A stretch of DNA of 64,000 nt from Dryocola sp051307055 (GTDB lineage: Bacteria > Pseudomonadota > Gammaproteobacteria > Enterobacterales > Enterobacteriaceae), in NCBI RefSeq assembly GCF_051307055.1, contig NZ_CP149994.1, positions 1,550,001-1,614,000 of the forward strand. The letters are read 5' to 3'. The translations under genes and the position numbers were made by a program. Below, one piece after another: positions 8,907-16,933 of the stretch; the stretch's first letter is position 1; every line of letters begins with the position of its first letter. The notes under the pieces are model-generated. The model was given only the letters and a program-made list of their open reading frames with translations. It did no database searches and was not told the DNA's origin.

Positions 8907-9511
8907 TGGGTTACCGGCTGGCGTTTGGCTCCGTTGCGCGCCTGGGCGATAACGAACAGGCCGCACGCTGGCTCTCGCCTGAATTAATGGCGGCGGCGCC
9001 GGAGGGAAAACGACGTCCCGTCTGGCTTGCAGGAAGGGTTCTGCTGGCGATGCTCCTGGGAAAAAAAGCGCTGCCAAAGCTTGAGGCAGGCCCGCACGGC
9101 AAGCCCTGGCACCCTGAACTGCCGCATTTTAATATCAGCAACAGCGCGGCCAGCGTCGCGGTGCTGGCAGGCAATGATGCGGTGGGTTGCGATATCGAAC
9201 TGCTGCGCCCGCGAAAGCGTTTTCTGGCCGTGGCGCAGCACAGCTTTGCTGCGGAAATTTACGCCTGGCTCGCCGCATTGCCTGCCGGTGAGCAGCTTCC
9301 GGCGTTCTGGACGTTGTGGACCGCCCATGAGGCGGTGCTAAAACAGCAGGGCGGAACGGTCTGGCAAATCACCTCGCTTGACCTTCCGTTGGCCACGCTT
9401 TGCCCGCCGGGGCGCTATCTTACCCACTTATCCGTTGATAACACGCTGATTGCCTGCTGCGGTACAGAACCTTTCCCTGCGCAATTTTCCCCTGAGCTTG
9501 TACGCTGCTGA
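8906..9511 (+). CDS. 4'-phosphopantetheinyl transferase-like protein with altered motifs
   Basis: A 201-residue AcpT-like member of the PPTase superfamily, last gene of the APE operon, starting in the TAATG overlap with the ketosynthase. The Mg-binding VGCDIE (Asp96, Glu98) and Glu142 with Lys146 in the W-x-x-x-E-A-x-x-K segment are kept. The usual NLSHS is NISNS here (Asn79 in place of His), and the usual Lys before Glu-Ala is His141. It would be expected to load the APE carrier proteins, but these two changes leave its activity open. Family assignment firm, activity uncertain. Confidence 0.8.
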   Translation: MGYRLAFGSVARLGDNEQAARWLSPELMAAAPEGKRRPVWLAGRVLLAMLLGKKALPKLEAGPHGKPWHPELPHFNISNSAASVAVLAGNDAVGCDIELLRPRKRFLAVAQHSFAAEIYAWLAALPAGEQLPAFWTLWTAHEAVLKQQGGTVWQITSLDLPLATLCPPGRYLTHLSVDNTLIACCGTEPFPAQFSPELVRC

Positions 9512-9544
9512 GAAACGTACTTTCATTTTTCTTGCAATTCCCGT

Positions 9545-9587
9545 TTGGCAAACGATAATCATACGCAAAATAAGAAGCGTTCTCATT
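9545..9587 (+). promoter_or_regulatory. Putative promoter with Fur-box-like palindrome
   Basis: A 19-bp Fur-type palindrome, AATAAGAAGCGTTCTCATT, lies at 9569-9587 with matching AAGAA/TTCTC arms, 24 nt before the receptor ATG. A second, weaker match (GATAATCAT) is at 9554-9562. A possible -35 TTGGCA (9545-9550) is 17 nt from a weak -10 (9568-9573), so the box would cover the promoter. Iron repression of the receptor is inferred. Confidence 0.6.
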
Positions 9588-9610
9588 ATTGTTTTGACAG
9601 GGAATAACTC

Positions 9611-11806
9611 ATGCAACACGCACTCTCTTCACCGGCGGGATTGCATCCACGCCTGCTCGCGGTACTGGTTAGCGCCGCCGTATTTCCGGCGTTTGCCGCC
9701 ACGGGCGAGGCTGCTAAAACAGCTAAAGAAGATACCATCACGGTCAGCGCCACGCCGGAAAGCACCTTCCGTGCAGGCGGTGACGAATTAGTTCCCCCTT
9801 ATCTTGACGGCCAGGTCGCCAACGGCGCGCGCCTGGGGCTGCTTGGCGAGCAGGAAGCGGGGAACGTACCTTTCAATATCATCGGCTACACCGCGAAGAT
9901 GATTGAAGACCAGCAGGCGACAACGCTGAGCGACGTTATTCGTAACGACGCCACGGTACAGGCGGTGCGCGGCTACGGTAACTTCGCCGAATCTTATCGT
10001 ATCCGCGGCTTTCAGCTTGATAGCGATGACATTTCCTTTGGCGGTTTGTACGGCATTTTACCTCGTCAGATTGTTGCGACTAACGTTGCGGAACGCGTCG
10101 AGGTGATTAAGGGGTCGAATGCTTTCCTGAACGGCGTGCCGCCGGGCGGTTCCGGCGTGGGCGGGTCAATTAACGTGGAGCCAAAGCGCGCAGATAGCGA
10201 GCCGTTAGCCCGCGTCGGCGTGGATTACGGCTCAGATTCGCAGGTTGGCACTTCCCTTGACGCCGGTCGTCGTTTTGGCGACAGCGATCGATTTGGCGTA
10301 CGGGTGAACGTCCTGCATCGCGAAGGCGAAACCGCTGTTGATAAAGAAAAAGCCCGCACCACGCTTGCCACGGTCGGCCTGGATTATAAAGGCGACCGGC
10401 TGCGCGGCTCTCTGGACGCCGGCTGGCAGAAGTCCAGTATGCATCACGGCCGGATTGGAGTGGGTTTAGCGGCCGCCACCGAAATACCGGAAGTGCCGGA
10501 CAATACCGATAACTACAGTCAGAAATGGGTCTATTCGGATATGTCCACTCGCTTCGCCGCGCTGCGCGGTGAATATGACGTGCTGGATAACTGGACGTTT
10601 TACGGCGGCATCGGCGGGAACAATACCGACGAGCGCGGCGAATACAGCACGCCGAAGCTGCTGGACGACGAAGGCAATGCGAGCCTTACTCGCCTGGGTA
10701 CGCGCTACGTTGCCGATAGTTTCTCCGGCATGACGGGCATTCGCGGCAAGTTCGCTACCGGCGCTATCGGCCACAGCGTTAACCTGGGTTATTCAGGCGT
10801 ATACCGCAAAACCCGCGCGGCCTACACCATGTCCGGCTCAGCGAACACCATAAATATCTACGATCCAACAGCGATTGATTACCCGGCAACGCTTTATAGC
10901 GGCGGGAATATGGACGATCCAAACGATCGTAGCCGTACGCGTACATCCGGTATTTCCATCTCCGATACGCTTTCCGCGCTGGACGAACGCGTATTGCTGA
11001 CCGTTGGCGCTCGTCGACAGGATGTGACGGTGCGTAACTACGATTATCAGGGGGCGGAAACGCCCGAAACGCGTTTTGGCGCTTTCAAAGTGACGCCGGT
11101 TTATGGCCTGGTGGTGAAGCCGTGGGAGCATGTGTCTTTCTACGCAAACCACATTGAAGCGCTGCAGCCGGGGCCTACGGCCGGCAGCCAGGCGAGCAAC
11201 GCCGGGCAGGTTGTCGGTATTGTGCAGTCTGAACAGAACGAAGCTGGGGTGAAAATGGACTTTGGCCGCGTGGGCGGCACGCTGGCGCTGTTTGAAATCA
11301 AAAAGCCTGTCGGCATGGTTGATGATAACAACGTTTACGGCCTGTATGGCGAGCAGCGCAGCCGCGGCATGGAGCTGAACGTTTTCGGCGAGCCGGTCTA
11401 TGGCGTGCGCCTGCTGGGCAGCGCGCTGTGGATGAAGCCTGAATTAAGCAAAACCGCAGGCGGCGCCAACGACGGTAACGATGCGGTCGGCGTGCCGCGC
11501 TATGCCGTGACGATGGGGGGGGAATGGGATCTGCCGTGGGTGCAAAATCTGACCGCGAGCGGAACCGTAATCCGCACCGGTTCTCAGTACGTTAACGCGA
11601 CGAATACCATGAAGCTCGACGGCTGGACGCGTCTTGACCTCGGCGTGCGTTACAGCACCAAAGTGAACGATCAAACGCTGACCTGGCGCGCCAACGTAGA
11701 AAACGTCACTAACGAAAAATACTGGGCATCGGTGGACGACAGCGGCACCTACATTACGCAGGGCGATCCGCGCACGCTTAAGCTCTCTATGTCCGTAGAT
11801 TTCTGA
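9611..11806 (+). CDS. TonB-dependent siderophore receptor (FcuA/FhuE-like, ferrichrome/hydroxamate type)
   Basis: A 731-residue outer membrane receptor. It has a signal peptide of about 30 residues ending near FPAFA-A, then a TonB box (DTITVSA). The plug domain spans about 80-190 and carries YRIRGFQLD and VERVEVIKGSNAFLNG. The C-terminal 22-strand barrel ends in the required aromatic residue (MSVDF). The family transports ferric siderophores across the outer membrane using TonB energy. The plug resembles hydroxamate receptors such as FcuA, but I cannot fix the ligand. No transporter or siderophore biosynthesis gene is adjacent. A Fur-like box precedes it. Confidence 0.87.
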   Translation: MQHALSSPAGLHPRLLAVLVSAAVFPAFAATGEAAKTAKEDTITVSATPESTFRAGGDELVPPYLDGQVANGARLGLLGEQEAGNVPFNIIGYTAKMIEDQQATTLSDVIRNDATVQAVRGYGNFAESYRIRGFQLDSDDISFGGLYGILPRQIVATNVAERVEVIKGSNAFLNGVPPGGSGVGGSINVEPKRADSEPLARVGVDYGSDSQVGTSLDAGRRFGDSDRFGVRVNVLHREGETAVDKEKARTTLATVGLDYKGDRLRGSLDAGWQKSSMHHGRIGVGLAAATEIPEVPDNTDNYSQKWVYSDMSTRFAALRGEYDVLDNWTFYGGIGGNNTDERGEYSTPKLLDDEGNASLTRLGTRYVADSFSGMTGIRGKFATGAIGHSVNLGYSGVYRKTRAAYTMSGSANTINIYDPTAIDYPATLYSGGNMDDPNDRSRTRTSGISISDTLSALDERVLLTVGARRQDVTVRNYDYQGAETPETRFGAFKVTPVYGLVVKPWEHVSFYANHIEALQPGPTAGSQASNAGQVVGIVQSEQNEAGVKMDFGRVGGTLALFEIKKPVGMVDDNNVYGLYGEQRSRGMELNVFGEPVYGVRLLGSALWMKPELSKTAGGANDGNDAVGVPRYAVTMGGEWDLPWVQNLTASGTVIRTGSQYVNATNTMKLDGWTRLDLGVRYSTKVNDQTLTWRANVENVTNEKYWASVDDSGTYITQGDPRTLKLSMSVDF

Positions 11807-11833
11807 TTTAAGATCCTTCTTATCCCTTCATGA

Positions 11834-11857
11834 CGCATCCCGGCAAAACGGGATGCG
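11834..11857 (+). terminator. Hairpin downstream of the siderophore receptor
   Basis: A 9-bp perfect stem (CGCATCCCG / CGGGATGCG) with a 6-nt loop lies 27 nt after the receptor stop. No T tract follows, so it may be an mRNA 3'-end or Rho-related structure, not a classical intrinsic terminator. Confidence 0.45.
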
Positions 11858-11979
11858 CCCGTTAACCTGTTCTCGCCACCTCCAGGCGGTTTCGCTCCGC
11901 TAAACCCAGACAGTAAGTAATATACGAACGTTGCTGGCTACGTTTAGACTATTATCAAAGACTAACTGGAGGTTTCCCA

Positions 11980-12504
11980 ATGAGTGAACGAATGTCGGTA
12001 ATTCAGGGCGATATCACAAAGGTCGACGTGGATGTCATTGTGAATGCGGCCAACTCATCTCTGATGGGCGGAGGCGGGGTGGACGGCGCCATTCATCGGG
12101 CTGCTGGCCCTGCTTTACTGGCGGCCTGTAAAACCATCGTTCAGCAGCAGGGCGAATGCGCCACGGGTCATGCGGTGATTACCGAAGCCGGCAATATCCC
12201 GGTAAAAGCGATTATTCATACCGTGGGGCCGGTGTGGCGCGGCGGTGAACGCCACGAAGCCGAACTGCTTGAGCAGGCCTATCGGCACTGCCTGGATCTG
12301 GCGGCGGCAAACGGCTATCGCACCATTGCTTTCCCTGCCATCAGCACCGGCGTGTACGGCTATCCTAAGGAGCAGGCCGCGCGCATTGCGGTTGATGTGG
12401 TTTATAAATATATCGGCATCAGGCCGCTGCCTGAAGAGGTGGTTTTTGTCTGTTTTGATGACGAAAACACACGCATCTATGAGCGCTATCTTGCCCAGCT
12501 TTAA
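11980..12504 (+). CDS. ymdB: O-acetyl-ADP-ribose deacetylase / RNase III inhibitor YmdB
   Basis: A 174-residue macrodomain protein. It hydrolyses O-acetyl-ADP-ribose and removes mono-ADP-ribose; in E. coli it also binds and restrains RNase III under stress. Diagnostic segments are QGDITK near the N-terminus, VNAANSSLMGGGGVDGAIHRAAG (the ADP-ribose loop with its Asn and Asp) and AFPAISTGVYGYP (the second binding loop). A TGGAGG Shine-Dalgarno stands 7-8 nt before the ATG. clsC follows 1 nt after the stop, as in the E. coli ymdB-clsC operon. Confidence 0.95.
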   Translation: MSERMSVIQGDITKVDVDVIVNAANSSLMGGGGVDGAIHRAAGPALLAACKTIVQQQGECATGHAVITEAGNIPVKAIIHTVGPVWRGGERHEAELLEQAYRHCLDLAAANGYRTIAFPAISTGVYGYPKEQAARIAVDVVYKYIGIRPLPEEVVFVCFDDENTRIYERYLAQL

Positions 12505-12505
12505 T

Positions 12506-13942
12506 ATGGCAGCAGAGCATGCTACCCGCCTGGGGCGGGCAATAGCGCCGACGACGGCTGAACACCCGGGCCTTAGCGGAATCCACACGCTGGCGGACAG
12601 CCTGGATGCCTTCGCCGCGCGTTACATGCTGTGCGGCATGGCGGAGAAAACGCTCGATGTGCAGTATTACATCTGGGAAGACGACATGTCCGGCAGGCTG
12701 CTGTTCAGCGCCTTACTCTCCGCCGCCGAACGCGGCGTGCACGTGCGCCTGCTGTTGGACGATAACAATACCAACGGCCTTGATGACACGCTGCGCCTGC
12801 TGAATTCGCATCCGAATATTGAAATCCGCCTGTTTAACCCTTTTTCGTTTCGCCTGTTTCGGGCGATTGGCTACCTTACGGATTTCGCACGCCTGAACCG
12901 GCGCATGCACAATAAAAGCTTCACGGTAGACGGCGAAACAACGATTATCGGCGGGCGCAACGTGGGCGACGCCTATTTTGGCGCAGGCGAACAGCCGCTG
13001 TTTTCCGATCTTGACGTGCTGGCCGTGGGGCCGGTTGTCGCGGAAGTGTGCCATGATTTTGAACGCTACTGGCACTGCCAGTCGGTTTCAACGCTCGATA
13101 AAGTGCTCGACATGGACGAGGAAGCGCTGCAGCAGCGCGTGCAGCTGCCTGATGACTGGCAAAACGATCCTATAGCCCGCCGCTATCTCGACAGGCTGGC
13201 TACCAGCCAGTTTGCGACGCATCTGATTTCCCGCACGCTAAAAATGTACTGGGCGAAAACAAGACTGCTGAGCGACGATCCGCGTAAAGGACAGGGCAGG
13301 GCGCGCAACCATACGCTGCTGCCCCAACGTCTGCTGAAGGTTATCGGCCAGCCGCAGCAGGAAATCGATATTATCTCGGCCTACTTCGTGCCTACCCGGG
13401 CGGGGATTGCGCAGATTCTGGGGCTGGTGCGCAAAGGGGTGAAAATCGCCATTCTGACCAACTCTCTTGCCGCAAACGACGTGGCGCCCGTACACGCAGG
13501 CTACGCCCGCTGGCGAAAGAAGCTGTTGCGTCACGGCGTTGCGCTTTTTGAATTAAAGCCGCAGCATGAAGGAGGAGATATTCCTCACGATCGCGGCCTG
13601 ACCGGCAACTCGGGCTCGAGCCTGCACGCGAAAACCTTTAGCGTGGACAAGCGCCAGGTTTTTATTGGCTCGTTTAACTTCGATCCGCGTTCTGCGATGT
13701 TGAATACCGAAATGGGATTTGTTATCGAAAGCGCCACGCTTGCCGAAGATATCCATGCTCGCTTTAGCCAGAGTCAACGAGACGCCGCCTGGACGCTGCG
13801 CCTCGATCGCTGGGGTAGAGTGAACTGGGTGGAAAGCCGCGACGGTAAAGAAATCGTCTGGAAGAAAGAGCCGCACACCCGCTTCTGGCAGCGGGTGCTG
13901 GTAAGGCTGGTTTACCGTTTACCGGTGGAGTGGCTTTTATAA
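12506..13942 (+). CDS. clsC: Cardiolipin synthase C
   Basis: A 478-residue phospholipase D-family enzyme that makes cardiolipin in the inner membrane; in E. coli ClsC uses phosphatidylethanolamine as the phosphatidyl donor to phosphatidylglycerol and works with YmdB. Two HKD motifs are present: HNKSFTVDGETTIIGGRN in the first half and HAKTFSVDKRQVFIGSFNFD in the second. The start at 12506 gives a length close to the 473 residues of E. coli. An in-frame ATG at 12479, inside ymdB, would add nine residues and cannot be excluded because neither has a good Shine-Dalgarno. The stop abuts the opgC stop on the other strand with no gap. Confidence 0.93.
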   Translation: MAAEHATRLGRAIAPTTAEHPGLSGIHTLADSLDAFAARYMLCGMAEKTLDVQYYIWEDDMSGRLLFSALLSAAERGVHVRLLLDDNNTNGLDDTLRLLNSHPNIEIRLFNPFSFRLFRAIGYLTDFARLNRRMHNKSFTVDGETTIIGGRNVGDAYFGAGEQPLFSDLDVLAVGPVVAEVCHDFERYWHCQSVSTLDKVLDMDEEALQQRVQLPDDWQNDPIARRYLDRLATSQFATHLISRTLKMYWAKTRLLSDDPRKGQGRARNHTLLPQRLLKVIGQPQQEIDIISAYFVPTRAGIAQILGLVRKGVKIAILTNSLAANDVAPVHAGYARWRKKLLRHGVALFELKPQHEGGDIPHDRGLTGNSGSSLHAKTFSVDKRQVFIGSFNFDPRSAMLNTEMGFVIESATLAEDIHARFSQSQRDAAWTLRLDRWGRVNWVESRDGKEIVWKKEPHTRFWQRVLVRLVYRLPVEWLL

Positions 13943-15103
13943 TTATCCGGTGGATGTCGTCGCTTTAGCGGCGCTCTTCTGCGGCTTGCCAGAGAAGAGG
14001 AAACGCAGCACGGGAACGCGCAGATGCAGTTCATAAAGCAGCACGGCAATCCCCACCACAAAGATTAGCCCGGCAATAAATCCAAGCGTGTTAGAGGCGA
14101 TATGCGGCGTGATATACGCGCCGAAAAAGAGCGTCAGGGGGTGGTGCACCAGATAGATAAATAGCGATGCATTCACAAAATAGGTCACGCGCGCAGAGTG
14201 GAAGTTAAGCAGTTTATGGCCCAGGGAAAACACCACGTTGACCATCCACAGCCCCATCAGCATCGTAATCACGCTTTCGGTTTCATACATCCACGCATCG
14301 CCGCTGCCATAGCGCTGGTTTAACAGATAGGCGGCAAAGGCCAGCGCTGCGCCAGCGGCGCACCACGGAGAAGGCGTGGTGAACAATGCCTTCAGCTGCG
14401 GACGGGTAAAGGCCAGCGCGCCGAGCAGGAAAAATGGCAGATAAAAGAGCGTCTGCATCACCACGAAATTAAACAGTCCGTCGCTTAATAACGGGGCGTA
14501 AATAATAAAAATCGTGCGCCGAATTGCGCCATATAAAATTCCGCAGGCAAGGAATAAAACTGAGAGTCTTCCTAACGAAAAGGCCGCGTTACTATTTTCT
14601 TTATGCCGCGTAACGTATCTGTTCATCTTTTTAAACAAAAAAAGACAAACTGTCGTTAATACCACCATCACCAGTAAAAACCATAAATGCGAAATCAGTT
14701 CCCAGACCAGCGTATTGTATTTTTCATAAGCCGTTAATGTATGCCAGTTCGCCGCTTTGCCGTTAACGTGCTGCAGCATCAGAAACTGCGGCAGCGTAAG
14801 CAGAGGAATTGCCGTAAGCATAGGAATGCCGACGCGCTCAACGCGCACTTTCCACCAGCGTTTAAGCGGGTAGCGCAAAAAAAGCATATAAGAAAAATAA
14901 CCTGAAATGACAAAAAATACCTGCATGCGGAAGGCGTGAATGAAGTCGTTAAACAGGGTGAGCCACCAGGAGGGCAGGGCGCTGTTCACATGCCAGGCGT
15001 GGCTGGAATAGATTAATGAGATATGGAAGGGAATGCCCAATAACATTAACCAGGCCCGGATAGAATCCAGGAAAAATTCGCGTTGCACAGGTGTGTTACT
15101 CAT
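13943..15103 (-). CDS. opgC: Glucans biosynthesis protein C, OPG succinyltransferase
   Basis: A 386-residue inner membrane acyltransferase-3 family protein with about ten transmembrane segments. It adds succinyl groups to osmoregulated periplasmic glucans. The N-terminal REFFLDSIRAWLMLLGIPFHISLIYSS contains the acyltransferase-3 signature with the conserved His. It is transcribed divergently from opgGH, as in E. coli, and converges on clsC with no bases between the stops. Confidence 0.95.
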   Translation of the reverse strand: MSNTPVQREFFLDSIRAWLMLLGIPFHISLIYSSHAWHVNSALPSWWLTLFNDFIHAFRMQVFFVISGYFSYMLFLRYPLKRWWKVRVERVGIPMLTAIPLLTLPQFLMLQHVNGKAANWHTLTAYEKYNTLVWELISHLWFLLVMVVLTTVCLFLFKKMNRYVTRHKENSNAAFSLGRLSVLFLACGILYGAIRRTIFIIYAPLLSDGLFNFVVMQTLFYLPFFLLGALAFTRPQLKALFTTPSPWCAAGAALAFAAYLLNQRYGSGDAWMYETESVITMLMGLWMVNVVFSLGHKLLNFHSARVTYFVNASLFIYLVHHPLTLFFGAYITPHIASNTLGFIAGLIFVVGIAVLLYELHLRVPVLRFLFSGKPQKSAAKATTSTG

Positions 15104-15379
15104 AATACTCCAGACATTATCGGACTAATCGTCTTATCCTTAAGATAGCGATCCTTCAGGCTCTACGGCTAATTGGGATGACTTTCCGTGGCAACCCTAC
15201 ACTAACCGTGACATTCTGTCTCCAGGGCTGCGTCTGAAAGCGTAAGCGGTTGTCTTTTTTTGCTTAAAGCCTGAGCCGGCGTGCTGAACAATACGGGGAT
15301 TTGGTTGTCGGAAAGCAGAAGTTTCCATTAAAATGGATTGGATTGATTTAAGCACACAAAGGGGGATGTGCTGGTTAAT

Positions 15380-16933
15380 ATGAAACATAAACCAAAAATG
15401 ATGAAAATGTGTGGGCTGGGCGTTGCAGTGATGTTGTCCCTTTATACCACTACGGTTTGGGCCTTCACTATCGATGATGTCGCAAAACAGGCGAAAACAT
15501 TAGCGGGCAAAAGCTACGAAGCACCGAAAAGCAATCTGCCTTCGCAATTTCGCGACATGAAATATGCGGACTACCAGCAGATCCAGTTCAACCATGACAA
15601 AGCCTACTGGAGTAAGCTTAAGACCCCGTTCAAGCTTGAATTCTACCATCAGGGCATGTATTTCGACACGCCGGTTGCCCTCAATGAAGTGACCGCAACC
15701 GCCGTCCACAAGATCAAGTACAGCCCGGATTACTTTAATTTCGGTGACGTTAAACACGATAAAGACACCGTGAAAGATCTCGGCTTTGCCGGGTTCAAAG
15801 TGCTCTATCCGATCAACAGCAAAGATAAGAACGACGAAATTGTCAGCATGCTCGGAGCGAGTTACTTCCGCGTAATTGGCGCAGGCCAGGTTTATGGGCT
15901 TTCCGCGCGCGGCCTTGCTATCGATACCGCTTTGCCTTCCGGCGAAGAGTTCCCTCGTTTTCGCGAATACTGGATTGAACGCCCGGCAGCCGGCGAGAAA
16001 ACGCTTACGCTGTACGCTTTGCTTGATTCCCCGCGAGCAACAGGCGCCTATCGCTTTGTGATTACGCCCGGACGTGACACCGTGGTGAACGTGCAGTCTA
16101 AAATTTATCTGCGCGATAAAGTGGGTAAGCTGGGCGTCGCGCCGCTGACCAGTATGTTCCTCTTTGGGCCGAATCAACCCTCTCCGTCTACCAATTTCCG
16201 CCCAGAGCTGCACGACTCCAACGGACTGTCCATCCATGCCGGTAACGGCGAGTGGATCTGGCGTCCGCTGAATAATCCGAAACATCTGGCGGTAAGCTCT
16301 TTTGCAACCGAAAAACCGTTAGGCTTTGGTCTGCTGCAGCGTGGCCGCGAGTTCTCGCGCTTTGAGGACATTGACGACCGCTACGATCGCCGTCCAAGCG
16401 CCTGGGTTGCGCCGCAGGGCGACTGGGGCAAAGGTCGCGTTGAGCTGGTGGAAATCCCAACCAACGACGAAACTAACGACAACATCGTAGCCTACTGGAC
16501 CCCGGATCAGCTGCCGGAGCCGGGCAAAGAGATGAACTTTAAATACACCATCACCTTCAGCCGCGATGAAGACAAAATGCATGCGCCGGATAACGCTTAT
16601 GTTGCGCAGACTCGCCGTTCAACGGGTGACGTGAAGCAGTCGAACCTTATCCGCCAGCCGGACGGTACGGTCGCCTTTGTGGTGGACTACGTTGGCGCGG
16701 AGATGAAAAAGCTGCCGCAGGACACTCCGATAACCGCCCAGACCAGCATTGGCGATAACGGCGAAATCGTTGATAGCCAGGTGCGTTACAACCCGGTTAC
16801 CAAAGGCTGGCGTTTGACAATGCGTGTAAAAGTCAAAGATGACAAAAAGCCGACGGAAATGCGCGCGGCCCTGGTCAACGGCGACCAGACCCTGAGTGAA
16901 ACCTGGAGCTACCAGTTACCTGCTAATGAATAA
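15380..16933 (+). CDS. opgG: Glucans biosynthesis protein G (periplasmic)
   Basis: A 517-residue periplasmic protein needed for branching or release of osmoregulated periplasmic glucans. A signal peptide (GVAVMLSLYTTTVWA) is followed by the conserved two-domain beta-sandwich (FTIDDVAKQAKTLAG... to ...WSYQLPANE). Start choice is uncertain: ATG 15380 matches the longer E. coli form, ATG 15398 (MMKM) the shorter one, and a GTG at 15368 is also open. A run AAAGGGGG at 15358-15365 is the only purine-rich site. It overlaps opgH by 8 nt. Confidence 0.94.
   Translation: MKHKPKMMKMCGLGVAVMLSLYTTTVWAFTIDDVAKQAKTLAGKSYEAPKSNLPSQFRDMKYADYQQIQFNHDKAYWSKLKTPFKLEFYHQGMYFDTPVALNEVTATAVHKIKYSPDYFNFGDVKHDKDTVKDLGFAGFKVLYPINSKDKNDEIVSMLGASYFRVIGAGQVYGLSARGLAIDTALPSGEEFPRFREYWIERPAAGEKTLTLYALLDSPRATGAYRFVITPGRDTVVNVQSKIYLRDKVGKLGVAPLTSMFLFGPNQPSPSTNFRPELHDSNGLSIHAGNGEWIWRPLNNPKHLAVSSFATEKPLGFGLLQRGREFSRFEDIDDRYDRRPSAWVAPQGDWGKGRVELVEIPTNDETNDNIVAYWTPDQLPEPGKEMNFKYTITFSRDEDKMHAPDNAYVAQTRRSTGDVKQSNLIRQPDGTVAFVVDYVGAEMKKLPQDTPITAQTSIGDNGEIVDSQVRYNPVTKGWRLTMRVKVKDDKKPTEMRAALVNGDQTLSETWSYQLPANE

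Noticed and set aside
12245..12505. Upstream extension of the clsC frame inside ymdB
   Set aside because: The extra residues are ymdB read in another frame and do not resemble ClsC; the start at 12506 (or 12479) is enough.
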